Source: an uncultured Dorea sp. (GTDB lineage Bacteria; Bacillota; Clostridia; Lachnospirales; Lachnospiraceae). From it: a DNA stretch of 37,401 bases. Shown here piece by piece: positions 1-8,036 of the stretch. The stretch is from contig CANDQP010000017.1 of NCBI GenBank assembly GCA_947388185.1, positions 1-37,401 on the forward strand, written 5' to 3'. The notes beneath the pieces are model-generated. The model was not told where the DNA came from. It saw only the letters and a program-made list of their open reading frames with translations, and searched no databases. Position numbers and translations under genes: made by a program. Positions within the stretch are counted from its first letter, which is position 1. The number at the start of each line of letters is the position of its first letter.

Positions 1-1518
1 AGGACGATTCCGGCGAAAGCCCAGGATATTGTGAATGCTCATGCAGATAAGTCCGATTATGAGAAGCTGCTTGCTTATAAGAATGCGATCTGTGATCTGG
101 TAGTCTACGATGAGGCTGCCGTTGGTCCGAATTATCAGCTTTCTAACGAGCCGTGGCAGTTGATATCTGTATTTGACGGAGATCCGAACACCAATGTTGT
201 CTGTGAGGGATATTCCAAAGCATTTCAGTATCTCTGCGACCTGTCAGAGTTTGATAATGCAAGATGCCACACGGTCTCCGGCGGGATGGCAGGCGGAACG
301 GGATCAGGATTCCATATGTGGAATATTGTTACCATTGACGGTGCGAATTATATGACGGATGTGACTAACTGTGACGCCGGTACTGTCGGCGCTCCGAACC
401 TGTTATTCCTGGCGGCTCCTTCTGAAGGAAGCTGGGATACACAGTATAATTTCTCTGCGGGGATTAACTACAAGTACGATAATGTTATGCATGGATTGTT
501 CGGCGAGGATATCTTGAAGCTGGCAGACAAGAGCTATGAAGCGCCGGATCATTCGGGGGCTTCCGAAGCACCGGCTCCTTCCGGAGATGAGACTTCTTCC
601 GGACAGCCGGATCATTCGGGCAATCCGGGCGGTTCCGGGAATCAGGCTCCTTCCGGACAGCAGAATAATGCCGGGGATGAGACTTCTTCCGGACAGCCGG
701 ATCATTCGGCCGGTTCCGATACCTCCGACAAGAAAGAGCAGTCAGAGAAAACCGATGATACCAAGAAGAAAAAGAAGCCAAAGAAGACAGGAAACGTTAA
801 GAAACAGGATACATCCGAGACAGACAACATAGAGAATTCAAGACTTGGCGTGGAAATCCTTGATCCTGCCGATCAGGGGGAATATCAGGTTGTAGAAGAG
901 GGTATCCGGGCAACATATGTGAAGAATGGTGATGAGTTGGAATTCGTTGACGCATCTAAGATCGAAGATGTGGTGAGGGGCAAGTTAACACAGAAGCATA
1001 AGCTTGCTGCAACGGATGTCCAGGTTCATGAGATCGCTCTCAAGGTCAAGAATGACAAGGGCGAGTGGGAGAATGCCGCGGCAGAGAAGTTCCCTAAGAG
1101 CGGAATCAAGATTACCATGCCTTATCCAACTGGAACGAATAAGAACTTCCAGTTCTATGGGCAGCATCTGTTTACAGAAGACGTGAACGGATATAAGGCA
1201 GGAACGATAGAAAATCTTGAGATCACGAAAGAGGACGGCGGAATATCCTTCGTTGTACATGGACTGTCACCGGTGTCTATTGGATGGAGTGATCAAGAGA
1301 TAAAAGAGGATACACAGGATTCCCAGGAAGCTGTGTCCGATCAGACGGACAGGAATACTTCCCAGCGATCAGATACCGGAAGCGGTCAGCAGGAATTCCG
1401 CACGAAGAGTCCGAAGACAGCGGATGACAGTGCCGTTATGCTCTATGCAGTTCTGATGCTGTTGGCAGTGGGGACTGGAATCGTCTATAGGAAGAGAATC
1501 TTGTTGGAAGACAGATAA
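1..1518 (+). CDS. Sortase-anchored surface protein with transglutaminase-like domain (5' partial)
   Basis: The reading frame is open from base 1, so the N-terminus and any signal peptide lie outside the window; the GTG at 31 is internal. The first ~150 residues look like a transglutaminase-like cysteine-protease fold: Cys in VVCEGYSKAF (codon 202-204), His in GFHMWNIV and Asp in YMTDVTNCD form the expected Cys-His-Asp triad in order. A low-complexity Gly/Ser/Pro/Gln linker with a duplicated DETSSGQPDHS segment follows, then a Lys-rich patch, then a second globular region of about 150 residues that I do not recognise. The C-terminus is a cell-wall sorting signal: SPKTA, a hydrophobic segment (VMLYAVLMLLAVGTGIVY) and a short basic tail, so the protein is probably attached to peptidoglycan by a sortase accepting an SPKTx variant of LPxTG. 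Substrate unknown; a role in wall or host-protein interaction is inference. Confidence 0.85.
   Translation, partial: RTIPAKAQDIVNAHADKSDYEKLLAYKNAICDLVVYDEAAVGPNYQLSNEPWQLISVFDGDPNTNVVCEGYSKAFQYLCDLSEFDNARCHTVSGGMAGGTGSGFHMWNIVTIDGANYMTDVTNCDAGTVGAPNLLFLAAPSEGSWDTQYNFSAGINYKYDNVMHGLFGEDILKLADKSYEAPDHSGASEAPAPSGDETSSGQPDHSGNPGGSGNQAPSGQQNNAGDETSSGQPDHSAGSDTSDKKEQSEKTDDTKKKKKPKKTGNVKKQDTSETDNIENSRLGVEILDPADQGEYQVVEEGIRATYVKNGDELEFVDASKIEDVVRGKLTQKHKLAATDVQVHEIALKVKNDKGEWENAAAEKFPKSGIKITMPYPTGTNKNFQFYGQHLFTEDVNGYKAGTIENLEITKEDGGISFVVHGLSPVSIGWSDQEIKEDTQDSQEAVSDQTDRNTSQRSDTGSGQQEFRTKSPKTADDSAVMLYAVLMLLAVGTGIVYRKRILLEDR
586..709 (+). repeat. Direct repeat pair in the linker of the surface protein
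   Basis: A 34-bp stretch at 586-619 is repeated exactly at 676-709 (period 90 bp), encoding DETSSGQPDHS twice. The sequence between is a shorter variant of the same Ser/Gly/Gln/Pro-rich theme. An in-frame repeat in a linker can change copy number without breaking the reading frame. Confidence 0.9.
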
Positions 1519-1522
1519 TATT

Positions 1523-1558
1523 AAGAACCGCCTCTGTGTGAACAGAGGCGGTTCTTTT
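1523..1558 (+). terminator. Intrinsic terminator after the surface protein
   Basis: A 14-bp perfect GC-rich stem (1523-1536 with 1543-1556), 6-nt loop, ending in a short T run, 5 nt after the stop codon. It lies between convergent genes and may also end minus-strand transcription of the FAD dehydrogenase, although the T tract on that side is weak. Confidence 0.9.
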
Positions 1559-1598
1559 GCATTAATCTTCTCCCTGCACTGTCTTGCAGAGAGATTTA

Positions 1599-2969
1599 CT
1601 AAATGGATTCCACAATATGCCGCGCTACATACACGCCGCTCGCCGAAGCGTGGGAGAGAGAATGTGTTACTCCGCTTCCGTCCCCTATGATATAGAGTCC
1701 TTTATACCGGCTCTCCAGGTTCTCGTCGATATCTACTTCCATGTTGTAGAACTTCACCTCTACACCGTAGAGCAGGGTATCGTCATTGGCAGTTCCCGGT
1801 GCGATCTTATCCAGGGCATAGATCATCTCCATAATGCCGTCCAGGATCCTCTTAGGCAGCACAAGGCTCAAATCCCCGGGCGTGGCGGCAAGGGTTGGAG
1901 TTACCAGTCCTTCCTGGATCCGGTTGGCGGTGCTCCGCCGTCCTCTTACCAGATCGCCGAACCGCTGTACGATTACGCCTCCGCCTAGCATATTCGAAAG
2001 CCTGGCAATACTCTCACCGTAGCCGTTGCTGTCTTTGAAAGGCTCGGAGAAATGCTTGGCAACCAGCAGGGCGAAGTTCGTATTCTCCGTCTGGTGCTCG
2101 GTGTCCTCATAGCTGTGGCCGTTGACGGTGACGATGCCGTTGGTGTTCTCGTTCACCACAATACCGTAAGGATTCATACAGAAGGTACGGACGTTGTCTT
2201 CGAACTTCTCCGTGCGGTAGACGATCTTGCTCTCATATAATTCATCGGTCAGATGTGAGAAGATAACGGCAGGAAGCTCCACGCGTACCCCGATATCCAC
2301 ACGGTTGGACTTGGTAGGGATGTCAAGCTCGTGGCAGATCTTCTCCATCCACTTGCTTCCGCTTCTTCCAACGGAGATGATGCATTTCTTACAATCCGCA
2401 GACTGTTCTCCATAATGAACACGGTAGCCGTCTTCCAGACATTCCACGTTATCTATCGCAGTGTTAAAACGAAAATCAACCTGATCCTTCAACTCGTCAT
2501 ATAATTTCTCCAAGACCACATAATTGATATCCGTTCCCAGATGGCGGACGGAAGCATCCAGAAGCTTGAGCTTATTCTGCAGGCAGACCTTCTTAAACTG
2601 GGTACCGGCGGTGGAATACATCTTCGTCTGTTCGCCGCCGTGGCTGGTGTTGATGTCGTCCACATAACGCATCAGGTCAAGGGCCTGTTCCTTCCCGATA
2701 TACTCGTAGAGAGTGCCGCCGAAGTCGTTGGTGATGTTATATTTCCCGTCTGAAAATGCCCCTGCGCCGCCGAATCCGTTCATGATCGCGCAGGTCTTGC
2801 ATTTGATGCAGGACTTCACCTTCTTGCCGTCGATGGGGCAATGCCTGTCCTTAAGCGGAACACCTGCTTCGAAGACGGCGATCCTAAGGCTGCTGCTTTT
2901 CTTAACCAACTCGTAGGCAGAGAAGATCCCGCCGGGACCCGCGCCTACTATAATTACATCATAATTCAT
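1599..2969 (-). CDS. FAD-dependent dehydrogenase (COG2509-like)
   Basis: Predicted flavoprotein of 456 residues. The N-terminus has a Rossmann dinucleotide motif (VIIVGAGPGG, residues 6-14) followed by an acidic FAD-ribose contact (VFEAG). Four cysteines follow in a CX9CX2CX2C pattern (about residues 44-60, CPIDGKKVKSCIKCKTC), then NGFGGAGAFSDGK, which is typical of the uncharacterised COG2509 FAD-dependent dehydrogenases. The C-terminal GLYIIGDGSGVTHSLSHA is the second flavin-contacting motif. The start at 2969 is chosen over an upstream in-frame codon at 3005 because AGAAAGGAG lies 9 nt before it and the Rossmann strand then begins at residue 4. The substrate of this family is not established; the cysteine cluster may be redox-active or metal-binding (inference). 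Confidence 0.88.
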   Translation of the reverse strand: MNYDVIIVGAGPGGIFSAYELVKKSSSLRIAVFEAGVPLKDRHCPIDGKKVKSCIKCKTCAIMNGFGGAGAFSDGKYNITNDFGGTLYEYIGKEQALDLMRYVDDINTSHGGEQTKMYSTAGTQFKKVCLQNKLKLLDASVRHLGTDINYVVLEKLYDELKDQVDFRFNTAIDNVECLEDGYRVHYGEQSADCKKCIISVGRSGSKWMEKICHELDIPTKSNRVDIGVRVELPAVIFSHLTDELYESKIVYRTEKFEDNVRTFCMNPYGIVVNENTNGIVTVNGHSYEDTEHQTENTNFALLVAKHFSEPFKDSNGYGESIARLSNMLGGGVIVQRFGDLVRGRRSTANRIQEGLVTPTLAATPGDLSLVLPKRILDGIMEMIYALDKIAPGTANDDTLLYGVEVKFYNMEVDIDENLESRYKGLYIIGDGSGVTHSLSHASASGVYVARHIVESI

Positions 2970-3024
2970 AGTGTGTGACTCCTTTCTAAAAAACTGCCAT
3001 GACACTCAACCGTAAGTATCTCCC

Positions 3025-3053
3025 ATTATAGAGTGAGGGCCAGATTCAGTCAA
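3025..3053 (-). promoter_or_regulatory. Promoter of the FAD dehydrogenase
   Basis: On the minus strand, TTGACT (3048-3053) and TATAAT (3025-3030) are separated by 17 nt. The -35 box overlaps the 3' end of the MATE gene. The leader to the ATG at 2969 is about 50 nt. Confidence 0.75.
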
Positions 3054-4369
3054 GACTCTTTTCGACTATAATACAGGAAGAGAGCAGCGGTAAGCAGCAG
3101 ACACAGTCCTTCTGCCATAGTGGCCGCCCACCAGATTCCGCTTCCGCCAAAGAGCGCCGTCAGGATCTGAAGACTTAAGGCGACAAAAAGAAAGCCTCTG
3201 CCAAGGGAAATCGCCATGGCAGACTTAGGGGATTCGATGGCTGTAAAATACCCTCCGATGATAACGTTAAATCCGCAGAGCAGAAAGGAGTACGAGACGG
3301 TGTCAAATATCCTCACGGAGGCGCTGCGAAGTTCTGACAGCTCTGGCGAGATAAACAGGTTCACCAGAGGCGCTGCGCTGCCCCGGGATATGAGGAAGGC
3401 TGCAATAGAGAAAACCGTACCGAACGTTAAGGCATATTTCAGCAGCCTGTGGTATTTGCCGGGTATTCCTTTGCCGTAATAGTAGCTGACCAGCGGTTGT
3501 ATCCCTTGTGCGATACCCGCCATGGACATGACGATGATGGTGCTGACATAGGTGACGATGGTGTAGCTTACGATGAATTCTTCACCCAGGTATGTCAGGA
3601 TCGCATGGTTGAACAGGAAGATCACGATTCCGGCGGAGAATTCTGTGATGCCGGAGGACAGCCCGATCTTCATCGTCCGCCAGGTGAGAGACAGGGACGG
3701 AGAGAACCGTACCAGCTTCATATGGGTCCTTTTGCTGCAGAAATGCGTCAGGTACAGCAGGACCACGATGAATTGTGAAAGCCCTGTTGCGAATGCGGCT
3801 CCCCAGACGCCTTTGTGAAATGCGATCACGAACAGGTAATCAAGGATGCAGTTTAGTACGGCTCCGGCTGTGACGATGATCGTAGCCAGCATGGGATAGC
3901 CGTCGGTCTTGATCAGTATCTCCAAGGAGTAGGAGCTGATAAAGAACACGCTGAAACAGGCGATCGTGGTAATATAAGTCCTGACGTATTCTATTGTAAG
4001 CCTGGTGGCGCCAAGGAACAGGGCGATCTCTTCGGCTTTCCATAGTACGATAACGGTGATCAGCGCGGACACCAGGATTACCGTCAGGATATTCTGGGTA
4101 AATACTTCCTTCGCCTGTGTCTCTTCTTTCTTGCCAAGCAGGATCGCGATGACGGTGGATGAACCGACTGCGAACATCAGCGCAACGGAGAAGAGCAGGG
4201 TGACGAAAGGCATGGCGATATTGACGCCGGACAGCGCAAGCTCTGATACGCCCCTTGCCACAAACAGCCCGTCGATCATGGTATAGAGGGTGAAGACCCA
4301 CTGTGCGATCAGCGACGGAATGATAAAACGGAAAAAATCATGTTTTAATGATTTGCCTTCTAATTTCAT
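3050..4369 (-). CDS. MATE family multidrug efflux transporter
   Basis: Polytopic membrane protein of 439 residues, the usual MATE length, with about 12 hydrophobic segments in two related halves. The N-terminal signature PSLIAQWVFTLYTMIDGLFVARGVSELALSG is typical of the DinF/NorM-type MATE fold, and a short loop GKKEETQAKEVF sits where these proteins have a conserved cytosolic loop. It should export cationic or amphipathic compounds using Na+ or H+. AGGAGG precedes the ATG by 9 nt. The promoter (4397-4427) has the architecture of a MerR-activated promoter, and a MerR regulator with an effector domain is encoded divergently at 5815, which suggests drug-inducible expression. Substrate not predictable. 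Confidence 0.92.
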   Translation of the reverse strand: MKLEGKSLKHDFFRFIIPSLIAQWVFTLYTMIDGLFVARGVSELALSGVNIAMPFVTLLFSVALMFAVGSSTVIAILLGKKEETQAKEVFTQNILTVILVSALITVIVLWKAEEIALFLGATRLTIEYVRTYITTIACFSVFFISSYSLEILIKTDGYPMLATIIVTAGAVLNCILDYLFVIAFHKGVWGAAFATGLSQFIVVLLYLTHFCSKRTHMKLVRFSPSLSLTWRTMKIGLSSGITEFSAGIVIFLFNHAILTYLGEEFIVSYTIVTYVSTIIVMSMAGIAQGIQPLVSYYYGKGIPGKYHRLLKYALTFGTVFSIAAFLISRGSAAPLVNLFISPELSELRSASVRIFDTVSYSFLLCGFNVIIGGYFTAIESPKSAMAISLGRGFLFVALSLQILTALFGGSGIWWAATMAEGLCLLLTAALFLYYSRKES

Positions 4370-4396
4370 AGATATAGACCTCCTGAATCTGTATTC

Positions 4397-4427
4397 ATAT
4401 TAAACCTTGGTATTATACTAAGGTCAA
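4397..4427 (-). promoter_or_regulatory. MerR-type operator/promoter of the MATE gene
   Basis: Read on the minus strand: -35 TTGACC (4422-4427), a 19-nt spacer, and -10 TAATAT (4397-4402). The spacer is almost filled by a 21-bp dyad (4404-4424) with half-sites ACCTT...AAGGT; 9 of 10 base pairs are symmetric. An over-long 19-nt spacer with a central dyad is the defining architecture of MerR-family promoters, where the regulator untwists DNA to align the two boxes. The likely regulator is the MerR protein at 5815-6615. Confidence 0.8.
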
Positions 4428-4441
4428 GAGGGTTTTTAAGA

Positions 4442-4470
4442 TTGTATTCAGAATGGTTTTCCTCTATAAT
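4442..4470 (+). promoter_or_regulatory. Promoter of the PBP-MerR operon
   Basis: TTGTAT (4442-4447), 17-nt spacer, TATAAT (4465-4470), about 58 nt before the chosen ATG at 4529. It is a normal sigma-A spacing and lies just outside the MerR dyad, so the regulator could also affect this promoter. Confidence 0.65.
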
Positions 4471-4528
4471 GAAAATATATCAAATATACGGGTTTCGCGG
4501 ATGGATGATTCAGTTGGAGGAGGAGAAG

Positions 4529-5806
4529 ATGTTAATATTTTTATTATTTTTGTGGGTGCATCTGGGGATGCTGTTAGGAGGAATATTCCTGATCAAGCGG
4601 GGGAAACGGACGCTGGGGAGGAGTATCCTGACGGTCTGGCTGCTGGTCTTGGCGGTGCCGGCGGCATATCTTAGTCTGGCAGTCGCGGCGCTGACGGTAC
4701 AGGCGGTGCTTGGAGTGTCACCGGACCGGTATGTGGCAGTGCTGGCAGGTATCGCCGCATTGGTGATTGCCATATTCCTCTGCATCATATGGGGTGTCCT
4801 TAAGAAGAAGAAGGTCTATGTTCCCATCTGTGTTATAAGCGGGATTCTGGCGCTTGCCCTGGGAGGAAATGCGGCATATGACATTTACCAGAGGAGCATC
4901 CCCAAGATCAGCGAGAAGGACAACCTGCTGTATACCTATGCGCCTTACGGCAGCGGCAGCAAGGTCTATATCCCGGATGAGGAACCGGAGATCCGGTTCA
5001 CGGAGGATATTCCAAGGATGGACGGCGCGACGGCGCTGTATCCGATCTACTCGTCATTTGCAAGGATGGTGTATCCAAAGGAAGTTCTGGAGAGAGAAGA
5101 GTATGAGATCTATAATAATGAGTATCTGCAGTGTACCAAGACGCCGCAGGCGTATGAGAATCTTGCGAATGGAGAGGTGGATGTGATCTTTGCCGCGGCT
5201 CCGTCGGATGAACAGGTGAAGTATGCGAAGGATCTGGGAGTAGAATTCGAACTGACGCCCATCGGCAGGGAAGCGTTCGTATTCTTCGTCAACGCGAAGA
5301 ACCCGATTGAGGAGATCACGGTGGAGCAGATTCAGCAGATCTATTCCGGAGAGCTCACGCAGTGGGAGGAGCTTGGAGTGGAAGGATTTGGAGAGATCCG
5401 GGCATTTCAGAGGAGCGAGGGCAGCGGGAGCCAGAGCACCCTTGAGAAGCTGATGGAAGGCAAAGATCTCATGGAAGCGCCCAAGGAAGACGTGGTGGAT
5501 ATGATGGCGGGAATCATAGAACGGACGGCGGATTATAAGAACTACAGGAATGCGCTGGGTTTTTCGTTCCGTTTTTACTCTATGGAAATGATTCAGAATA
5601 AGCAGATCAAGCTGCTTGAAGTGGACGGTGTCTCCCCGACGGAAGAGAATATTGAGAACGGGACCTATCCTCTGGCATCAGAATTCTACGCGGTGACCAG
5701 ACCGGATGCCAGCGAGAACACGAAGAAGCTGGTAGAATGGATACAAGGAGAGCAGGGGCAGGATATCATCAAGGGGACGGGGTATACGCCGCTGGAAATG
5801 GAATAG
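4529..5806 (+). CDS. Membrane-anchored PstS-like substrate-binding protein
   Basis: 425 residues from the ATG at 4529, chosen for the GGAGGAGGAG just upstream. The N-terminal ~120 residues contain four predicted membrane helices (about 1-22, 32-60, 68-91, 97-117). They are followed by a type-2 periplasmic-binding domain: DGATALYPIYSSFA (165-178) matches the phosphate-contacting N-terminal motif of PstS-like proteins, and QRSEGSGSQSTLEKLM matches their RSDGSGTT loop. The ligand is probably phosphate or another oxyanion. Unlike PstS it is held by several helices rather than one signal or lipid anchor, and no pstCAB genes adjoin it. It forms an operon with the MerR gene 8 nt downstream, so a sensing role is possible (inference). 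Confidence 0.8.
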   Translation: MLIFLLFLWVHLGMLLGGIFLIKRGKRTLGRSILTVWLLVLAVPAAYLSLAVAALTVQAVLGVSPDRYVAVLAGIAALVIAIFLCIIWGVLKKKKVYVPICVISGILALALGGNAAYDIYQRSIPKISEKDNLLYTYAPYGSGSKVYIPDEEPEIRFTEDIPRMDGATALYPIYSSFARMVYPKEVLEREEYEIYNNEYLQCTKTPQAYENLANGEVDVIFAAAPSDEQVKYAKDLGVEFELTPIGREAFVFFVNAKNPIEEITVEQIQQIYSGELTQWEELGVEGFGEIRAFQRSEGSGSQSTLEKLMEGKDLMEAPKEDVVDMMAGIIERTADYKNYRNALGFSFRFYSMEMIQNKQIKLLEVDGVSPTEENIENGTYPLASEFYAVTRPDASENTKKLVEWIQGEQGQDIIKGTGYTPLEME

Positions 5807-5814
5807 GGCTGATT

Positions 5815-6615
5815 ATGAAAAAGTATTTTAAGATAGGCGAGATATCGAAGCTGTATCATATCGGCGCAGATTCCCTGCGGTATTATGAGAAGATTGGAAT
5901 CTTAAAGCCCAGGCGGGGAGAGAACCAGTACCGGCTCTACCGCACGGAGGATATCTGGAGGCTGAATGTGATACGGGAGCTCAGGGAGCTGGGATTCTCT
6001 ATGGAGCAGATCGGGGATTACCTGAAGGATCATACGGTGGACACGGCCAGGGCGATGTTGGAAGACGAGCTCCGTATGATCGAAGCGAAGCAGGAGAAGT
6101 TAAGGCAGCTCCAAAGGAATGTAGAAGAGCGGGTCCGGATGCTGACCGAATGCGGGAATAAGGAGATGGGGAAGGCCAGGCTTATCCGTCTGCCGGACAG
6201 GCGTTGTCATTATATTGACGAAGGATACCAGAAGGACGAGGAGATGGACGTGCTGATCAAGCGGCTGCTGAACAGGAATCCGGAGACGTTATACATTATA
6301 GGAAGCAACCGGATCGGGTCTGTTATATTAGCAGAGAATGCCGGAAGAGGCCGTTGCAGGGAGTATTCCGGGGTGTTCATGATCGATGAGGAAGGTGATA
6401 CAGTGATCCCCGGCGGAGATTATCTGACCGTCAGCTATCGCGGGGATTGCAGGCAGAATTATGAGTTCCTGCCGCAGCTTCTAAGATATGCTAAGGAGAA
6501 GGGGTATCGGATGGTGAGCGACGTGTATGAGATCTTGTGGGTGGATATTCATGTGTCGGAGAAGGTGGAAGAGCATATCACGGAGCTGCAGTTCCGGGTG
6601 GAGATTTTTCTATAA
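5815..6615 (+). CDS. MerR family regulator with GyrI-like effector domain
   Basis: 266 residues. The N-terminal winged helix FKIGEISKLYHIGADSLRYYEKIGIL (about 5-31) is a clear MerR DNA-binding domain, with QYRLYRTEDIWRL as the wing. A dimerisation coiled coil (about 75-115) follows, then a C-terminal domain of about 145 residues resembling the GyrI/BmrR multidrug-binding fold, ending ELQFRVEIFL. Family members bind amphipathic drugs and activate efflux genes. The start at 5815 is 8 nt after the stop of the binding protein, so translation is probably coupled. The MerR-type operator on the MATE gene 1.4 kb away is its most likely target; it may also control its own operon. Confidence 0.88.
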   Translation: MKKYFKIGEISKLYHIGADSLRYYEKIGILKPRRGENQYRLYRTEDIWRLNVIRELRELGFSMEQIGDYLKDHTVDTARAMLEDELRMIEAKQEKLRQLQRNVEERVRMLTECGNKEMGKARLIRLPDRRCHYIDEGYQKDEEMDVLIKRLLNRNPETLYIIGSNRIGSVILAENAGRGRCREYSGVFMIDEEGDTVIPGGDYLTVSYRGDCRQNYEFLPQLLRYAKEKGYRMVSDVYEILWVDIHVSEKVEEHITELQFRVEIFL

Positions 6616-6622
6616 GTTATTA

Positions 6623-6651
6623 TTGTAAATTTCTATATGGAATGCTAGAAT
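6623..6651 (+). promoter_or_regulatory. Promoter of the YitT gene
   Basis: TTGTAA (6623-6628), 17-nt spacer, TAGAAT (6646-6651), in the gap after the MerR gene. Confidence 0.6.
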
Positions 6652-6729
6652 GAACGAAAGATAGTAATGGTACAGACGAGCTGCCCTGTTACGAAGAATA
6701 TTCAAGAGATACAATTGAGAGGTACAGTG

Positions 6730-7617
6730 ATGTTGAAGGGGATAAATGATAAGAAAAAAGAGGAGATCATTCAGACGGCATCTATCGTCGCGGGATGTCT
6801 GATCTATGCGATAGGCCTGAATATGCTGATCACGCCGCTCGCATTATATAATGGGGGATTCATGGGTATTGCGCAGTTGATCCGTACCTTTATGGTCAGT
6901 GTCCTGCATATCCGGATACCGCAGGGGATGGATATTGCGGGTGCGATCTACTATGTCATGAATGTTCCGCTGTTCTATATGGGATGGCGTATCATGGGGA
7001 AAGCATTCTTCATGAAGTCATTGTTCGGTACGACTGTGATCAGTATCTTCCTGGTGCTGGTTCCGGTGCCGGGAACGCCGATCATCGAAGATTATCTGAC
7101 TGCTTGTATTATCGGCGGTATCATCGCAGGGTTTGGGAGCGGTCTGATCCTGCGGGGAAGAGGATCGGCAGGCGGTCCGGACATCATCGGTGTGTGCTGC
7201 CTGAAGAAACGGATTAACCTGAGTGTGGGACAGGTCAATATTCTGCTGAATATGGTGGTATACGGAATCTGTCTGTTCATGTTTAATATTGAGATTGTGG
7301 TGTATTCTTTGATTTATGCGACGGTATTTGCATTGACAGTTGACAAGATACATATTCAGAATATTAATACGAGTGTGATGATATTTACTAAGAAGCTTGG
7401 GATATCCAAAGCTATTATGGAACAGACCGGACGCGGGGTTACTACCTGGGATGGTGAAGGAGCGTATACACATATGCGGTCTTATATTCTATTTGTGATG
7501 ATTTCCAAATATGAGGTGAACCAGATTAAGCAGATTGTGCATAGCATTGATCCGGATGCGTTTATGATCCTGACGGAAGGGTCTGCTGTGGTTGGGAATT
7601 TTGAGAAGCGGTTATAA
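6730..7617 (+). CDS. YitT family membrane protein
   Basis: 295 residues from the ATG at 6730, preceded by GAGAGG at suitable distance; an in-frame ATG at 6667 has no evident ribosome site. The protein has five or six hydrophobic segments and the family-typical GLNMLITPLALYNGGFMGIAQL near the start and GSGLILRGRGSAGGPDII in the middle (YitT/DUF161), then a soluble C-terminal DUF2179 domain (about 210-295) ending DAFMILTEGSAVVGNFEKR. Paralogs are numerous in Firmicutes and their transport role is not established. It is a single gene between its own promoter and a terminator. Confidence 0.9.
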   Translation: MLKGINDKKKEEIIQTASIVAGCLIYAIGLNMLITPLALYNGGFMGIAQLIRTFMVSVLHIRIPQGMDIAGAIYYVMNVPLFYMGWRIMGKAFFMKSLFGTTVISIFLVLVPVPGTPIIEDYLTACIIGGIIAGFGSGLILRGRGSAGGPDIIGVCCLKKRINLSVGQVNILLNMVVYGICLFMFNIEIVVYSLIYATVFALTVDKIHIQNINTSVMIFTKKLGISKAIMEQTGRGVTTWDGEGAYTHMRSYILFVMISKYEVNQIKQIVHSIDPDAFMILTEGSAVVGNFEKRL

Positions 7618-7637
7618 TGATCTCCTTTTTGGAATAG

Positions 7638-7663
7638 AAAGAGCGGCTATTCGGCCACTCTTT
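7638..7663. terminator. Probable bidirectional terminator between convergent genes
   Basis: Stem AAAGAG-x-GGC / GCC-x-CTCTTT (10 positions, one mismatch) with a 6-nt loop between the convergent YitT gene and the minus-strand gene at 7667. The T tract is short, so efficiency is uncertain. Confidence 0.55.
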
Positions 7664-7666
7664 GTG

Positions 7667-8005
7667 TTAATATTTCCCGCAATCCTCTTCAAAATCCTGA
7701 ACCTGCGTCTTAAGAGAAGCAAGCTCTGCATCAGAAAGACTGCCGATTAAGGCAGTTATATCGGCTTTGGTTCCGGCAGGATCGCAGGGAACCTCTAATG
7801 CAAAGTCGCTGTAAGCACGGAGTTTGTTGAAATACATAGCTGTGTCCGGTTCTTCTTTGCCGCTGCGGCACATATGATACATCATGACGCAGTCTGTTGC
7901 GTCAGTTTCCGTACATTCTTTACAGATCCATTTGCCGAGGTAGTAATATTTGTTCCCGATCTGGTATAAAAAACCAGGGGATTTAAGTAACTGTTCGGAT
8001 ATCAT
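7667..8005 (-). CDS. Small cytosolic protein of unknown function
   Basis: 112 residues, no recognised family. It lacks a signal peptide and membrane segment. An N-terminal CKEC pair lies in a short Cys-containing segment (WICKECTETDATDCVMMYHMC), and a final Cys is near the C-terminus, so metal binding is possible but unproven. GGGAGG stands 8 nt before the ATG, which makes translation credible. It lies just downstream of the YwaF-like gene on the same strand, with a 31-nt gap, and is probably co-transcribed. Confidence 0.72.
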   Translation of the reverse strand: MISEQLLKSPGFLYQIGNKYYYLGKWICKECTETDATDCVMMYHMCRSGKEEPDTAMYFNKLRAYSDFALEVPCDPAGTKADITALIGSLSDAELASLKTQVQDFEEDCGKY

Positions 8006-8036
8006 GAAAAAGCGCCTCCCTTAGATTTTATCTTAC

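Noticed and set aside
586-709. Repeats as a possible CRISPR or mobile-element array
   Set aside because: Only two copies, in frame inside a coding linker, and they encode the same peptide.
1584-1988. 134-codon plus-strand open frame opposite the FAD dehydrogenase
   Set aside because: It lies fully antisense to a well-supported gene, has no ribosome site, and its protein has no coherent domain.
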